Assembly (NCBI RefSeq): GCF_012955605.1
Contig: NZ_CP052135.1
Span: 1,023,501 to 1,087,500, forward strand
DNA length: 64,000 nt
Source: Bacillus fonticola
Lineage (GTDB): Bacteria > Bacillota > Bacilli > Bacillales > JC228
Direction: 5' to 3'
Shown here: one piece after another, positions 36,302 to 45,776 of the stretch
Layout: every line of letters starts with the position of its first letter
Position numbering within the stretch: position 1 is the stretch's first letter
Translations under genes and position numbers: made by a program
Notes under the pieces: generated by a model
Databases searched by the model: none
What the model was told of the DNA's origin: nothing
What the model saw: only the letters and a program-made list of their open reading frames with translations

Positions 36302-37828
36302 ATGAAACATACTGTACGAATTGTTTTGTTTGTCTTGGGGCTGCTTTCAGTTATCTGGGTAACCAAAAGAACAATGCAGTTTGATTTTCGGCAATTTGAT
36401 TTCCTAAGTACGTTTTCTATCTTGCTAACATTGTCGGTTATAGCAATCGGCTTTGTCATTTTCTTGGAGAATCGGCATCCTACGCAAACCCTGACGTGGC
36501 TTGTCGTTCTAGGAAGCTTTCCGATTGTCGGGTTCCTTTTTTATTTATTATTCGGTCGTAATTATCGCAGAGAGCGGATGTATCGAAAAAAGTACTTTCT
36601 TGACAAACAAGCCTTCCATCAATTTGATTGGAATCAAGAGCAGTTAGACGAACAGTTTGCCCATGTATCACCACATCAACGCAAATTGTTCATGCTTGCA
36701 CAGAGATTAGGAAACAGTCCGATTTCATTTCTCACTGCTTCTCATATATTGACGAACGGTGAAGAAACATTTGATAAAATCTTTGAGTCTTTGAAAGCCG
36801 CAAAGCATCATATTCACTTGGAATACTATATTGTTCGCCATGATAGCATAGGCGAGCGTCTTAAGGATATTTTAATGGAGCGCGCTAAGGCCGGGGTGAA
36901 AGTTCGGTTTCTATTTGATGCGGTAGGGTCTTGGCGGTTGTCAAATCGTTACATACGAGAACTACGAGAGGCTGGGGTTGAAGTAATCGCATTCGGTCCG
37001 GTACAGCTCCCCTTTTTAAACAGTAAGCTGAACTTCCGAAACCACCGTAAGATTATCATTGTGGACGGGAAGGTTGGCTTTGTTGGTGGTTTAAATATAG
37101 GGGAGGAGTATATGGGTCTTAATAAGCATTTCGGTTTTTGGCGGGATACACACGTGTACGTAAAGGGAGAGGCTGTACGTACTTTGCAATTGATTTTTCT
37201 ACAAGATTGGTATTACATGACGAATGATAATTTGTTGCTTCCAGAGTATTTAGATGCACCTTTAGACGTAGAAAGCAAACATGGCGGGGTGCAAATTCTC
37301 GCTAGTGGTCCAGATAACGAATGGAGTGTGATTAAAAATATCTTCTTTGCGATGATTACGTCAGCGAAGAAATCTGTCTACATCGCCTCACCGTATTTCA
37401 TTCCAGATGAGGATATTTTCACGAGTTTGAAGATCGCTGCACTCAGTGGCATGGACGTACGATTATTGGTACCAAAAACCCCCGATAAATGGATTGTCTA
37501 TTTTGCTTCAAGGTCCTACTTTCACGAGCTGTTAGAATCAGGTGTCAAAATTTATGAATATGAAAAAGGCTTTATGCACTCAAAAACGATTATGGTCGAT
37601 GAGGAGCTTGCCTCTATTGGAACGTCAAATATGGACATGCGCAGCTTTCATTTGAATTTTGAAGTGAACGCATTTTTATATCGCACTCACAGTACATCGA
37701 AGCTCATTGAAGACTTTAAAAAAGATCTCCTCCATTCACGTCCTCTCCATGAAGACGAGTTTATAAAACGTCCTTTTTGGCGTCGTGTACTGGAGTCCAC
37801 TTCACGACTTCTTTCGCCACTTTTATAG
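36302..37828 (+). CDS. cls: Cardiolipin synthase
   Basis: This 508-residue phospholipase D-type enzyme joins two phosphatidylglycerol molecules into cardiolipin. Two N-terminal membrane helices (residues 5-20 and 30-55) precede two HKD catalytic motifs, HRKIIIVDG near residue 245 and HSKTIMVDE near residue 425. The length is typical. The ATG has AGGAAGTGG upstream. The genes around it are not lipid genes, so it is probably expressed alone. Confidence 0.95.
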   Translation: MKHTVRIVLFVLGLLSVIWVTKRTMQFDFRQFDFLSTFSILLTLSVIAIGFVIFLENRHPTQTLTWLVVLGSFPIVGFLFYLLFGRNYRRERMYRKKYFLDKQAFHQFDWNQEQLDEQFAHVSPHQRKLFMLAQRLGNSPISFLTASHILTNGEETFDKIFESLKAAKHHIHLEYYIVRHDSIGERLKDILMERAKAGVKVRFLFDAVGSWRLSNRYIRELREAGVEVIAFGPVQLPFLNSKLNFRNHRKIIIVDGKVGFVGGLNIGEEYMGLNKHFGFWRDTHVYVKGEAVRTLQLIFLQDWYYMTNDNLLLPEYLDAPLDVESKHGGVQILASGPDNEWSVIKNIFFAMITSAKKSVYIASPYFIPDEDIFTSLKIAALSGMDVRLLVPKTPDKWIVYFASRSYFHELLESGVKIYEYEKGFMHSKTIMVDEELASIGTSNMDMRSFHLNFEVNAFLYRTHSTSKLIEDFKKDLLHSRPLHEDEFIKRPFWRRVLESTSRLLSPLL

Positions 37829-37999
37829 TTCTAAGGCAGGAAATGGTTACAATCTGTCGAATAATAAGAGAAAGGCTACAAAATGCGCGGAATCCTGACA
37901 CTCCGAGCCGGTATTAGGCTAGAATCTGCGATCGAGATGTCGGAATCCGCTAGCAAGCCTTGGGATGCTAAACGACGATAGAAGAGAGGGGTACGACAT

Positions 38000-39097
38000 T
38001 TGTTTGTTGCTGAAACGAAAACAGGACGTGCTATTTGGTTAGATCCTGCAATCCCACGTGATGAGGTGAAGAAATGGAGAAAGAGAGAAGCGTTTCGATG
38101 TCCAGCTTGCCAACAAGATGTTATTTTAAAAATTGGCTCAGAAACGTTACCGCATTTTGCACATAAACAAAGAGAGGCTTGTGTATCATTTTCGGAAGGA
38201 GAAACGGCCGTTCATTTGTCTGGAAAAGCACTATTATTCGAGGTACTTACTGGATGGCAGCACACGGAAGTGAAGATTGAAGCGATGTTGCCGAATTTAA
38301 CACAACGACCAGATCTACTCGTTACCACGGCCAACAAGAGGTACGCCATCGAATTTCAACATTCACCATTATCTTCTGAAGCGTATCAGCAACGCACAAA
38401 CGGATATGTAGCTGCCGGTTACACACCTGTATGGATTGTCTCGCAAGCAGCTGTAAATCGTGTGAAGCCATCGACTTTCCGTTTCCAAAGACTCGCCAAG
38501 TTCTCCTCATTACATCGCAATTTGCGCCTTCTCCATACGAATGAACGAATTTTATACACATTTCCGTTTTTGTACCCATATGCTCCTCATACCACCATTG
38601 CCATCACAAACGCTTTTCCACTTTCCAAAAACACTCACCGTCCATCTTTAACTACATCCATACAAGAGGCTATTTTATCTTGGAGGCTACTCGTTTCCAC
38701 ATGGACACTACGCCCGCTTCCGAAACGGCTGACGACCTATTACCTCCAACTAGGAATTACGTATCCCTCATTTCCTCTCGAAGTAGGAATTCCTGTTGTG
38801 AATGTTTCTCTCTCGTTACCTGCTGCTCCACATTGGCAGAGCGTGGTGTGGTTAGGGTTACGATCTGCACTTCCTTTTGCCCAAATTGTTCGTGAATTGC
38901 AACATGTGTTTCCTGGCGTTGTTTGTGATAAGGCATGGGAGTCGGCGATAGGGAAGTATAAAGAGGTGTTGCAAATGTGTGGACTTACTAGGTTTTATAC
39001 ACAAAGACCGTTTTTGACAAAGGCAGAGCTTACGAAAGCGTACACACAATTTTACACACAATTTGGCAACCAATTCTTTCGCCACTCGAAAAAATAA
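38000..39097 (+). CDS. coiA: Competence protein CoiA-like nuclease
   Basis: The 365-residue protein matches CoiA. A zinc-finger-like CPACQQDVILKIG...PHFAHK segment (residues 33-60) precedes a nuclease-like core YAIEFQHSPLSSEAYQQRT (near residue 113) with the E-Q and restriction-like features of the family. CoiA aids recombination during transformation. The start is TTG with GAGAGGGG nine bases upstream. It lies next to pepF as in B. subtilis. Confidence 0.9.
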   Translation: MFVAETKTGRAIWLDPAIPRDEVKKWRKREAFRCPACQQDVILKIGSETLPHFAHKQREACVSFSEGETAVHLSGKALLFEVLTGWQHTEVKIEAMLPNLTQRPDLLVTTANKRYAIEFQHSPLSSEAYQQRTNGYVAAGYTPVWIVSQAAVNRVKPSTFRFQRLAKFSSLHRNLRLLHTNERILYTFPFLYPYAPHTTIAITNAFPLSKNTHRPSLTTSIQEAILSWRLLVSTWTLRPLPKRLTTYYLQLGITYPSFPLEVGIPVVNVSLSLPAAPHWQSVVWLGLRSALPFAQIVRELQHVFPGVVCDKAWESAIGKYKEVLQMCGLTRFYTQRPFLTKAELTKAYTQFYTQFGNQFFRHSKK

Positions 39098-39219
39098 GAT
39101 ATGAGGCAGGAACATAGACTAGATTTGTCGAAAAAAAATAGGGTAGCAAAAAGTGTGGAATTCTCTTGTTCAAAGAGGTGACTGCTACTTTACACGATAT
39201 TTTAGAGGGAGTGGTATGA

Positions 39220-41028
39220 ATGGCGAATACAAGTGCGTTGCCGACACGTGATCAAGTTCAAGCAGATGATACGTGGAAGCTCGAAGATATTTTTGCAACA
39301 GACGAAGCATGGGATCAAGAGTATGAGCAGGTGAAAGAGTTATTAAACGAAGCGAAAAATTTTCAAGGGACATTCCAAAACGGGCCAGATGCAGTGTTTG
39401 AAGCGTTGACATACCAAGATGAAGTGACACAGCGAATGGGGAAACTTTATGTATACTCCCACATGCGCTACGATCAAGACACGACAAACGGTGCGTATCA
39501 ACGAATGGACGATCGTGCGAAAGGATTGTATACACAAGTGGCTAGCAGTTTTTCCTACGTTGAGCCAGAGTTGCTATCTCTGTCCGAGGAAACGCTCAAA
39601 AGGTATACGAAGGAACACGCGGGACTACATTTGTATGCAAAGCAATTCGAGCGGTTGAACAAACAACGCCCACATATTTTGGATGCGGATAAAGAGGCGC
39701 TTCTCGCACAAGCGAATGAAATTTTTCAAGCGAGTGGAAACACGTTTAGCATGCTGAACAATGCGGACCTAGAATTTCCAACCATTAAAGATGAAAATGG
39801 TGAAGAGGTGAGTTTGACGCACGGACGTTACACCCGCTTTTTAGAAAGTAGTGACCGGCGTGTGCGCAAAGATGCGTTCGAGGCGATGTACAATACATAC
39901 GGGGGATTCCGAAATACGTTTGCTAGTACGCTAAGCGGAAACGTGAAAAAGAATAATTTTTCAGCAAGTGTAAGAAGTTATTCGTCTGCGCGCCAGGCGG
40001 CCTTAAGCACAAACGAAATTCCCGAGACTGTATACGATAATTTAGTCAAGACCGTGAATGACAACCTTGATTTGTTACATCGTTACGTCAACCTTCGGAA
40101 AAAAGTGCTTGGTGTTGACGAACTCCACATGTACGATTTGTATACACCGCTTGTGAAAGACGTTGATATGAAAGTATCCTATGAGGAAGCGAAAGCTTAT
40201 TTGCAAAAAGGGTTAGCGCCACTTGGAGAAGAATATTTAGGTGTTCTGAACGAAGGATTCCAAAATCGTTGGGTAGACGTTCATGAGAATAAAGGGAAGC
40301 GTTCTGGAGCTTACTCGTCAGGTACTTATGGAACAAACCCATATATCCTAATGAACTGGCAGGATAACGTAAATAATTTGTTTACGTTAGCACACGAATT
40401 CGGCCACTCCGTTCACAGCTACTACACACGAAAAACGCAGCCTTATCCGTACGGAAACTATTCCATTTTTGTTGCCGAGGTAGCTTCAACATGTAATGAG
40501 GCACTTTTGCAAGATTATATTCTGAAAAATATCGATGACGAGCGGAAGCAACTATATCTTGTGAACCATTACTTAGAAGGATTCCGCGGGACTGTTTTCC
40601 GTCAGACGATGTTTGCAGAATTTGAGCATATGATCCATCAAAAAGCGCAAGAAGGGGAAGCGCTCACAGCAGAGGCACTTACACATATGTATTACGCGCT
40701 AAACGAAAAATATTTTGGCAAAAACAATATGCACATTGATGAAAGCATTGGCTTAGAATGGGCGCGTATTCCTCATTTTTATATGGGGTATTATGTGTAT
40801 CAATATGCAACAGGTTTTAGTGCTGCTGCTGCCCTTAGCCAACAAATTTTACAAGAAGGCGGGCCAGCTGTAGACCGTTACTTGAAGTTTCTACAAGCAG
40901 GTAGTTCAGAGGGTCCTATTGACGTGCTTCGTTCTGCAGGTGTAGATATGACTTCACAAAAGCCGATTGAACAGGCATGTGGCTTATTCCGCGAAAATCT
41001 AGAAAAAATGGAACAGCTGTTATCGTAA
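39220..41028 (+). CDS. pepF: Oligoendopeptidase F (M3 family)
   Basis: This 602-residue cytoplasmic zinc peptidase cuts short peptides, including those brought in by Opp. The HExxH motif is LAHEFGHSVHSYY near residue 390, and FVAEVASTCNEALL supplies the Glu ligand. The ATG has GAGGGAGTGG upstream. The gene is followed by a terminator and sits between coiA and the spxH block. Confidence 0.96.
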   Translation: MANTSALPTRDQVQADDTWKLEDIFATDEAWDQEYEQVKELLNEAKNFQGTFQNGPDAVFEALTYQDEVTQRMGKLYVYSHMRYDQDTTNGAYQRMDDRAKGLYTQVASSFSYVEPELLSLSEETLKRYTKEHAGLHLYAKQFERLNKQRPHILDADKEALLAQANEIFQASGNTFSMLNNADLEFPTIKDENGEEVSLTHGRYTRFLESSDRRVRKDAFEAMYNTYGGFRNTFASTLSGNVKKNNFSASVRSYSSARQAALSTNEIPETVYDNLVKTVNDNLDLLHRYVNLRKKVLGVDELHMYDLYTPLVKDVDMKVSYEEAKAYLQKGLAPLGEEYLGVLNEGFQNRWVDVHENKGKRSGAYSSGTYGTNPYILMNWQDNVNNLFTLAHEFGHSVHSYYTRKTQPYPYGNYSIFVAEVASTCNEALLQDYILKNIDDERKQLYLVNHYLEGFRGTVFRQTMFAEFEHMIHQKAQEGEALTAEALTHMYYALNEKYFGKNNMHIDESIGLEWARIPHFYMGYYVYQYATGFSAAAALSQQILQEGGPAVDRYLKFLQAGSSEGPIDVLRSAGVDMTSQKPIEQACGLFRENLEKMEQLLS

Positions 41029-41043
41029 TTGTTGCTGTCGATT

Positions 41044-41079
41044 AAAAGGCTGATGGGGAGTCTCCATCGGCCTTTTTTT
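41044..41079 (+). terminator. Terminator after pepF
   Basis: AAAAGGCTGATGG pairs with CCATCGGCCTTTT and is followed by T residues. Confidence 0.88.
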
Positions 41080-41106
41080 CTTTCAGTAGCAATCAATGGT
41101 CGTCGT

Positions 41107-41280
41107 TCAATGGCGGCGGAACCTATTGCGGTTGTTAAGTATATGGAAAAAAACGATCCAGGAAACAAGTAGAACAGGGACGGTAATGAAGAGTGGGATA
41201 AGTCTCATCATGCCGAACACATTCAAAACAAAGGAACAGGCGAGAAGGACAACTAGTAAAATCCACTGAACCCGTTTCAT
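41107..41280 (-). CDS. Small membrane protein, 57 aa, unknown
   Basis: Read from the minus strand, the frame is MKRVQWILLVVLLACSFVLN then VFGMMRLIPLFITVPVLL and a basic tail ending RNRFRRH. Two hydrophobic helices (about residues 5-24 and 29-48) span the protein. AAAGGAGGATCGT precedes the ATG, so translation is well supported. It is convergent with pepF. I do not recognise the family. Confidence 0.65.
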   Translation of the reverse strand: MKRVQWILLVVLLACSFVLNVFGMMRLIPLFITVPVLLVSWIVFFHILNNRNRFRRH

Positions 41281-41713
41281 ACGATCCTCCTTTTGAAACG
41301 ACAGGCGTCTCGATGAACACCTTTCATTTTTCGGCTTAGTACACTCTATGGGCTAGAGGACAAAGGTAGAACGGTCACATCAAATTGTAGAAGAGCAGTC
41401 ACGTTTACTGCATGTGACCTTTCGATGCTTTGAAGACGGAGCAGTCAGTGCACAGCCTAAGACTGAAAAGAATACACCACCCCTTCACTACTGTTATTTA
41501 TGAACATTACGTGAAACCCCTTTCAATTTGACGATATTGTGAAAAGAGTAACAATCTATTGCACGGTAATTTTATGGCGTGCTATAGTATAGATGTGAAG
41601 TTGATCACAAGCAAACACATACCCCTTTGTTTGACCGTGAAAAATTTCTCCCATCCCCTTTGTTCGTAGTCAAAGAGGCCTTGCTCCTAGTGAGCGAGGC
41701 CTCTTTGCGTAGT
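41281..41713. other. Intergenic region with candidate small RNA
   Basis: A promoter-like pair TTGCAC-18-TATAGT (41559-41588) is followed about 85 bases later by a strong hairpin (41673-41707, AAAGAGGCCTTGCTC against GAGCGAGGCCTCTTT). The interval (about 41595-41710) has no frame with a ribosome site, so it may be a short noncoding RNA ending just before array 2. Not proven. Confidence 0.4.
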
Positions 41714-42430
41714 GTGAATATCCGCGATCAGGAGAATATATCCGCGATAGGGAGCCGATATCCGCGGTCAGGAGAATATATCCGCGGTCAGAGAAATATA
41801 TCCGCGATCGGGAGCCGATATCCGCGATCGGAAGCCGATATCCGCGGTCAGGAGAATATATCCGCGATCAGGAGAATATATCCGCGGTCAGGAGAATATA
41901 TCCGCGGTCGGAAGCCGATATCCGCGGTCAGGAGAATATATCCGCGATCAGAAGAATATATCCGCGATCGGGAGCCGATATCCGCGGTCAGAGAAATATA
42001 TCCGCGGTCGGGAGCCGATATCCGCGGTCAGGAGAATATATCCGCGATCGGAAGCCGATATCCGCGGTCAGGGGAATATATCCGCGATCAGAAGAATATA
42101 TCCGCGATCGGGAGCCGATATCCGCGGTCAGAGAAATATATCCGCGGTCGGGAGCCGATATCCGCGGTCAGGAGAATATATCCGCGATCGGAAGCCGATA
42201 TCCGCGGTCAGGGGAATATATCCGCGGTCGGGAGCCAATATCCGCGGTCGGGGGAATATATCCGCGAACAGGAGCCGATATCCGCGATCGGGGGAATATA
42301 TCCGCGATCAGAGAAATATATCCGCGGTCGGGAGCCGATATCCGCGATCGGGAGAATATATCCGCGAACAGGAGCCGATATCCGCGATCAGGGGAATATA
42401 TCCGCGATCAGAAGCCGATATCCGCGGTCC
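41714..42430. repeat. Tandem array 2: about 36 units of 20 bp, same family as array 1
   Basis: About 36 units of 20 bases, such as GAATATATCCGCGGTCAGGA and GCCGATATCCGCGATCGGGA, run head to tail. The core ATATCCGCG is the same as in array 1 and in the same orientation, but GCAG units are absent and CGGAA or GAGAA variants are common. The first unit lacks two bases and the last is cut at TCCGCGGTCC. A frame from 41627 to 42535 runs through the array but has no start signal and is not called. The array ends 8 bases before the spxH terminator. Confidence 0.97.
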
Positions 42431-42437
42431 ATAAACA

Positions 42438-42478
42438 AAAACACCGAATCGACAGCGAAACTGTCATTCCGGTGTTTC
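42438..42478 (-). terminator. Terminator of the yjbI-spxH pair
   Basis: On the minus strand AAACACCGGAATGACAG pairs with CTGTCGATTCGGTGTTT and is followed by T residues. The hairpin includes the last codons of spxH. Confidence 0.85.
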
Positions 42479-43333
42479 TGTATAGCGCCAAAATGTCCCG
42501 AATTTAGCGGGGATGCGCTCCACTTTACGTTGTAGGAGTAATTTTTTCATTTCAAATTCTACTTCAGCGGCAGATAGATCATAGACGACGGCAAGTTCTT
42601 TTGTTGCCACGAAACGGTACCGTTCCACAAATTGTTCTATAGTAGGTGGCTCTTGACGTGTGAGCGTCTCTGAAACCATTGAGGAGAGAATGTCCTCGTA
42701 AACTTCGTACGTATACCATCCAGAGACTTTTAAACCTTCGTCCTCAATGTTTTCATTAAAGAAAACGAGGGTGGGGACTTCAGATACGTCCATTTCTGAC
42801 GTGATTTGCAAGTCACACTGAAATGCTTTTGTAGCCCCTTGTCGAAACAGGTCTTCTCGAAATTCAAAGACATCTAGACCAGTTTGTTTGGCACAGTCTG
42901 TAAGGACAGTCTCGTGTGTAATGTTTTGACTTTGAAGAAACAAACACTCTTGTAATTTTCGTAAGTAGCGGATTCCTGCCTTTTTACCTTGCAGTTCTGC
43001 TGCTTTTACGGCGATTGAAGCAATCGATGGTGAGAAAATCGGATCATCAAACCATAGACTGCCGTCACAACTCATGCCGGATCGACTGGCGGTGCGCTCC
43101 CATGTTTCGGCAATTCGCTCAGGCTTTTTTCGACTTTGTTCGTGAAAAGAGGCGAGTTTTCCGCTCATTACGTGCCGGATTGTGAAATAGTCACCATATT
43201 CAACTTGTAACTTTTTTATAGTTGGTTCCATAGCCCAGCATTCGGGGCATAAAGGATCAAGGAAAAAATAAATTTCAACAGGCCTTTGATGGCAAGATGT
43301 CGTCCGTGACTGTCTGAAGTTCCCAACCTTCAT
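42464..43333 (-). CDS. spxH: ClpXP adaptor SpxH (YjbH), DsbA-like
   Basis: SpxH binds Spx and speeds its degradation by ClpXP. This 289-residue protein has a thioredoxin/DsbA-like fold with IYFFLDPLCPECWAME near residue 24, whose CPEC motif corresponds to the CxxC of YjbH, and a helical middle part. Its ATG overlaps the end of the globin gene (ATGA type), as in B. subtilis where yjbI and yjbH form one operon. Confidence 0.93.
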   Translation of the reverse strand: MKVGNFRQSRTTSCHQRPVEIYFFLDPLCPECWAMEPTIKKLQVEYGDYFTIRHVMSGKLASFHEQSRKKPERIAETWERTASRSGMSCDGSLWFDDPIFSPSIASIAVKAAELQGKKAGIRYLRKLQECLFLQSQNITHETVLTDCAKQTGLDVFEFREDLFRQGATKAFQCDLQITSEMDVSEVPTLVFFNENIEDEGLKVSGWYTYEVYEDILSSMVSETLTRQEPPTIEQFVERYRFVATKELAVVYDLSAAEVEFEMKKLLLQRKVERIPAKFGTFWRYTETPE

Positions 43334-43722
43334 TCGCCATCATCCTCTTCTGTGTTGATCATATGCTGTGCGGTTAATGCGAGTCGAGAAAAAAGAGCCT
43401 CGCGAACGGGCCCATCCAATTTCACTTCATCCATTGCTTCGTGCATACAGTGGAGCCAAGCTTTTGCTCGGGTTGGTGTAATTTCAAATGGCAAATGTCT
43501 TGCGCGCAACATGGGGTGCCCGTGTTCTTCGGAATAAAGAGGAGGTCCCCCTAAATATTGAGTCAGAAATTGCTCTTGCTTTCGAGCCGTTTCGGTCAAA
43601 TCGTCTGGAAAAATAGGTTTCAATTGTGGGTGCTGGCTTACACGGGTATAAAACGCGTGGACGAGACGGTGCAATGTTTCTTTTCCAATCGCCTCATAAG
43701 GTGTCACCGCATTTCCTTTCAT
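43330..43722 (-). CDS. yjbI: Truncated hemoglobin YjbI (group II)
   Basis: The 130-residue protein begins MKGNAVTPYEAIGKETLHRL at an ATG preceded by GAGGGGGAG; a longer frame adds 11 residues without support. The YLGGPPLYSEEHGHPMLRARH segment holds the distal and proximal haem-pocket residues of group II truncated globins. It is upstream of and overlaps spxH, linking oxygen or peroxide chemistry with Spx control, by context. Confidence 0.93.
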   Translation of the reverse strand: MKGNAVTPYEAIGKETLHRLVHAFYTRVSQHPQLKPIFPDDLTETARKQEQFLTQYLGGPPLYSEEHGHPMLRARHLPFEITPTRAKAWLHCMHEAMDEVKLDGPVREALFSRLALTAQHMINTEEDDGE

Positions 43723-43896
43723 GTTGTACTCCCCCTCTACATCTAACAAGAACATAAGCTATGCAAGATGTATTGTCATTGTAAGCGAACGAGCAGGAAA
43801 AACTCAAATAAACCGCCTGCTCTGCGGAAGATAATAAGCGTTCGTGAAGAAATTTCGCTCTTATCAATAGGATTCTCATAGTGTTGTACGGTTAAC

Positions 43897-43930
43897 AAAA
43901 AAAATCCCCACCATAAAATGGAAGGGGATG
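43897..43930 (-). terminator. Terminator of the yjbK-cwlQ pair
   Basis: On the minus strand ATCCCC and GGGGAT enclose a paired interior (TTCCATTTTATGG) and precede eight T residues, just 3' of cwlQ. Confidence 0.8.
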
Positions 43931-43936
43931 AATGGT

Positions 43937-44593
43937 TTAGACAACTGATGAAGGAACTCTTTGTAAAATAGAAGCAACATACTTTCGTGTCTCTTGAAAC
44001 GGTGGGATCCCTCCGTATTTATCGACAGTACCCGGTCCTGCATTGTAAGCGGCTAGTGCCAGTGATAAATTGTCACCATAACGATCGAGCATTTGGCGTA
44101 AATATTTTGTTCCACCCATAATATTTTGCTTTGCATCAAAGGGATCCTCTACACCAAGTCCTCTAGCAGTCGCCGGCATGAGCTGCATGAAGCCTTGTGC
44201 CCCGGCGCTACTGACAGCTTCTTGTCTAAAGCCCGATTCTTTTTCGATTACGGTCCGAATGATGTCTTCGCGTACCCCAAATGTTTGACTAGCGTAAGAA
44301 ATAATTTCATCTACATCGTTAGAAACTAATGATGCTGACTCATTGTCTATTGCTGGTAGAGTGGATAAGGTAGGATTCGTGATGCCATAAACAAGCGACT
44401 TATTGAAAGAGGTGAGTGGTGCGAATGGCGTTTGGGTCACCCTACCCGGTGTTTCGTTACTAGCGAAAAGGGAATCAAGGAAAGGGGCAAATGAACTACC
44501 GACTTGCGAGCTAGACGTCGCATTAGTTGAGCCCATTGTGCGAAGTACTTGAATTTCCTGGAGTAGCTTCGACTGTTGTTCTTGAATTTTCAA
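43937..44593 (-). CDS. cwlQ: Lytic transglycosylase CwlQ (YjbJ-like)
   Basis: This 218-residue protein has a C-terminal SLT (soluble lytic transglycosylase) domain at about residues 90-210: IEKESGFRQEAVSSAGAQG with the catalytic Glu, GFMQLMPATARGLGV and ALAAYNAGPGTVDKYGGIPP. The N-terminal 85 residues are low in complexity. The start is TTG, overlapping the yjbK stop; GAGGAGAGGG lies upstream. No classical signal peptide is visible. Confidence 0.92.
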   Translation of the reverse strand: MKIQEQQSKLLQEIQVLRTMGSTNATSSSQVGSSFAPFLDSLFASNETPGRVTQTPFAPLTSFNKSLVYGITNPTLSTLPAIDNESASLVSNDVDEIISYASQTFGVREDIIRTVIEKESGFRQEAVSSAGAQGFMQLMPATARGLGVEDPFDAKQNIMGGTKYLRQMLDRYGDNLSLALAAYNAGPGTVDKYGGIPPFQETRKYVASILQRVPSSVV

Positions 44594-45186
44594 GCTTGTC
44601 CCTCTCCTCTCGATACTTCATACGCTCTTAGCGCACGAGCAATTTTTTTGTCTGCTGGGCGTTCCGGAATCTGATACAGTCGTAACAATTCAGTGAACGC
44701 TTGTCTTCCTTCAGACCAGTTCTCTACTTCATATTCTATTTCAAAATCGACCGTTTGCCCATAGTGACTTTCATCAAATACGAGAAGCCCTCTTTTGTAT
44801 GGTAGTTCTACGCGCAATGTAGTAAGTTCACCGATTTTACGTAATTGGTTCGGAACGATGTTGTGTGTGTTTTCCAATCTAGTTATGGCTTCACCCTCAC
44901 CAAATGGGTGCTGGACTAGAATTTGCTCATACGTTTTTTCGTCTAATGCATCCGTCCATTCTAAGATTCCGTCTGCGTGTTGCTCTTTTAATGTTAATTC
45001 CGCTGTTCCTGGTTTTTTTCGTGTCCTAAGTGCAGCTCCGTGTTCCCTAAGTGTGAATGTTTCTGTATCCCAATACGTATTTATTTGTTGCTTGCGGTCC
45101 TCTTTTTTTACTGTGAAAGCCTGTAAAAGTCGTTCATATTCTTCTTTCGTCAGCATATTTTTAAATTCTCTTTCCATTTCTGCCAA
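44590..45186 (-). CDS. yjbK: CYTH-domain protein YjbK
   Basis: This 198-residue protein is a CYTH (triphosphate tunnel) domain. The N-terminal E-x-E-x-K signature appears as EMEREFKN, and Arg/Lys-Glu-rich strands follow (ALRTRKKPG; ELTLKEQ). Such enzymes act on triphosphates or adenylate substrates. The TTG at 45186 is better placed than the internal ATG relative to AGGTAGGTG. It is operonic with cwlQ and divergent from yjbL and relQ. Confidence 0.9.
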   Translation of the reverse strand: MAEMEREFKNMLTKEEYERLLQAFTVKKEDRKQQINTYWDTETFTLREHGAALRTRKKPGTAELTLKEQHADGILEWTDALDEKTYEQILVQHPFGEGEAITRLENTHNIVPNQLRKIGELTTLRVELPYKRGLLVFDESHYGQTVDFEIEYEVENWSEGRQAFTELLRLYQIPERPADKKIARALRAYEVSRGEGQA

Positions 45187-45234
45187 ATGAAAACACCTAC
45201 CTATTTAGTATAGAATTTGCGGGTGTGCAAAATC

Positions 45235-45260
45235 AACCGCGATCAGGAACGGTAACCGCA
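45235..45260. repeat. Solitary relic of the array unit
   Basis: ACCGCGATCAGGA followed by ACGGTAACCGC repeats the array 1/2 unit pattern (CCGCGATCAGGA is identical) with a 19-base step to the next ACCGC. It lies in the yjbK-yjbL divergent region. Confidence 0.5.
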
Positions 45261-45375
45261 TTGGCGCGAGAAGAGGAATCTGTGATAGGCAGGCTACCAC
45301 TTTTTATTCTATATGTTACACTAATATTGGCTTCTTTTGCTGAAAAATTGTTGTTGAAGAAAGGTGACACCTGTT

Positions 45376-45756
45376 ATGAGAACTTTTTATACTGTGGAAC
45401 GTACAACTTACGAGGGAGACCGTCTCGTAGCCCATCTAGCAAACGGTCAATTACTCCAAGGATTAGCAGATGCTGATCAACTATTAGCGCACTCAGATGA
45501 TTTGAGTTTTCTTTCTATATTAGAGAATGACGAAGGGTATACATATATACTTTGGCCACAGCCTATTTGGGTTGATTTGAAAAAGGGATGGGATGAGAGG
45601 AAAGAGGTAGTGATGTGTGACGGGGCATCGACGGTATCCCTTCCACATTTCTGGGTAAATTTAGAGAACCTTATAGGTAACATCGAGGGTAATGCAAACT
45701 ATGGGGATGAGATGGTAGCAGCTGTCGAGGAAGCTTTCTTCGCGTCAGCTAAGTAG
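45376..45756 (+). CDS. yjbL: UPF0738 family protein YjbL
   Basis: The 126-residue protein (MRTFYTVERTTYEGDRLVAHL...) matches the UPF0738/YjbL family. The ATG at 45376 has AAAGGTG ten bases upstream; a GTG four codons earlier is less well placed. The stop is just upstream of the relQ ribosome site, so the two genes are likely cotranscribed. The function is unknown. Confidence 0.85.
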   Translation: MRTFYTVERTTYEGDRLVAHLANGQLLQGLADADQLLAHSDDLSFLSILENDEGYTYILWPQPIWVDLKKGWDERKEVVMCDGASTVSLPHFWVNLENLIGNIEGNANYGDEMVAAVEEAFFASAK

Positions 45757-45776
45757 TGCAAGGGAGTGGAAGCGCG

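Noticed and set aside
37888..37950. Possible 21-bp three-unit repeat upstream of coiA
   Set aside because: GAATCYGC recurs at a 21-base step only once (37922 and 37943). The other CGGAATCC copy does not fit the phase, so the case is weak.
41627..42535. 302-codon ORF through array 2
   Set aside because: Same cause as for array 1. It starts without a ribosome site inside the candidate small RNA and runs into the end of spxH on the other strand.
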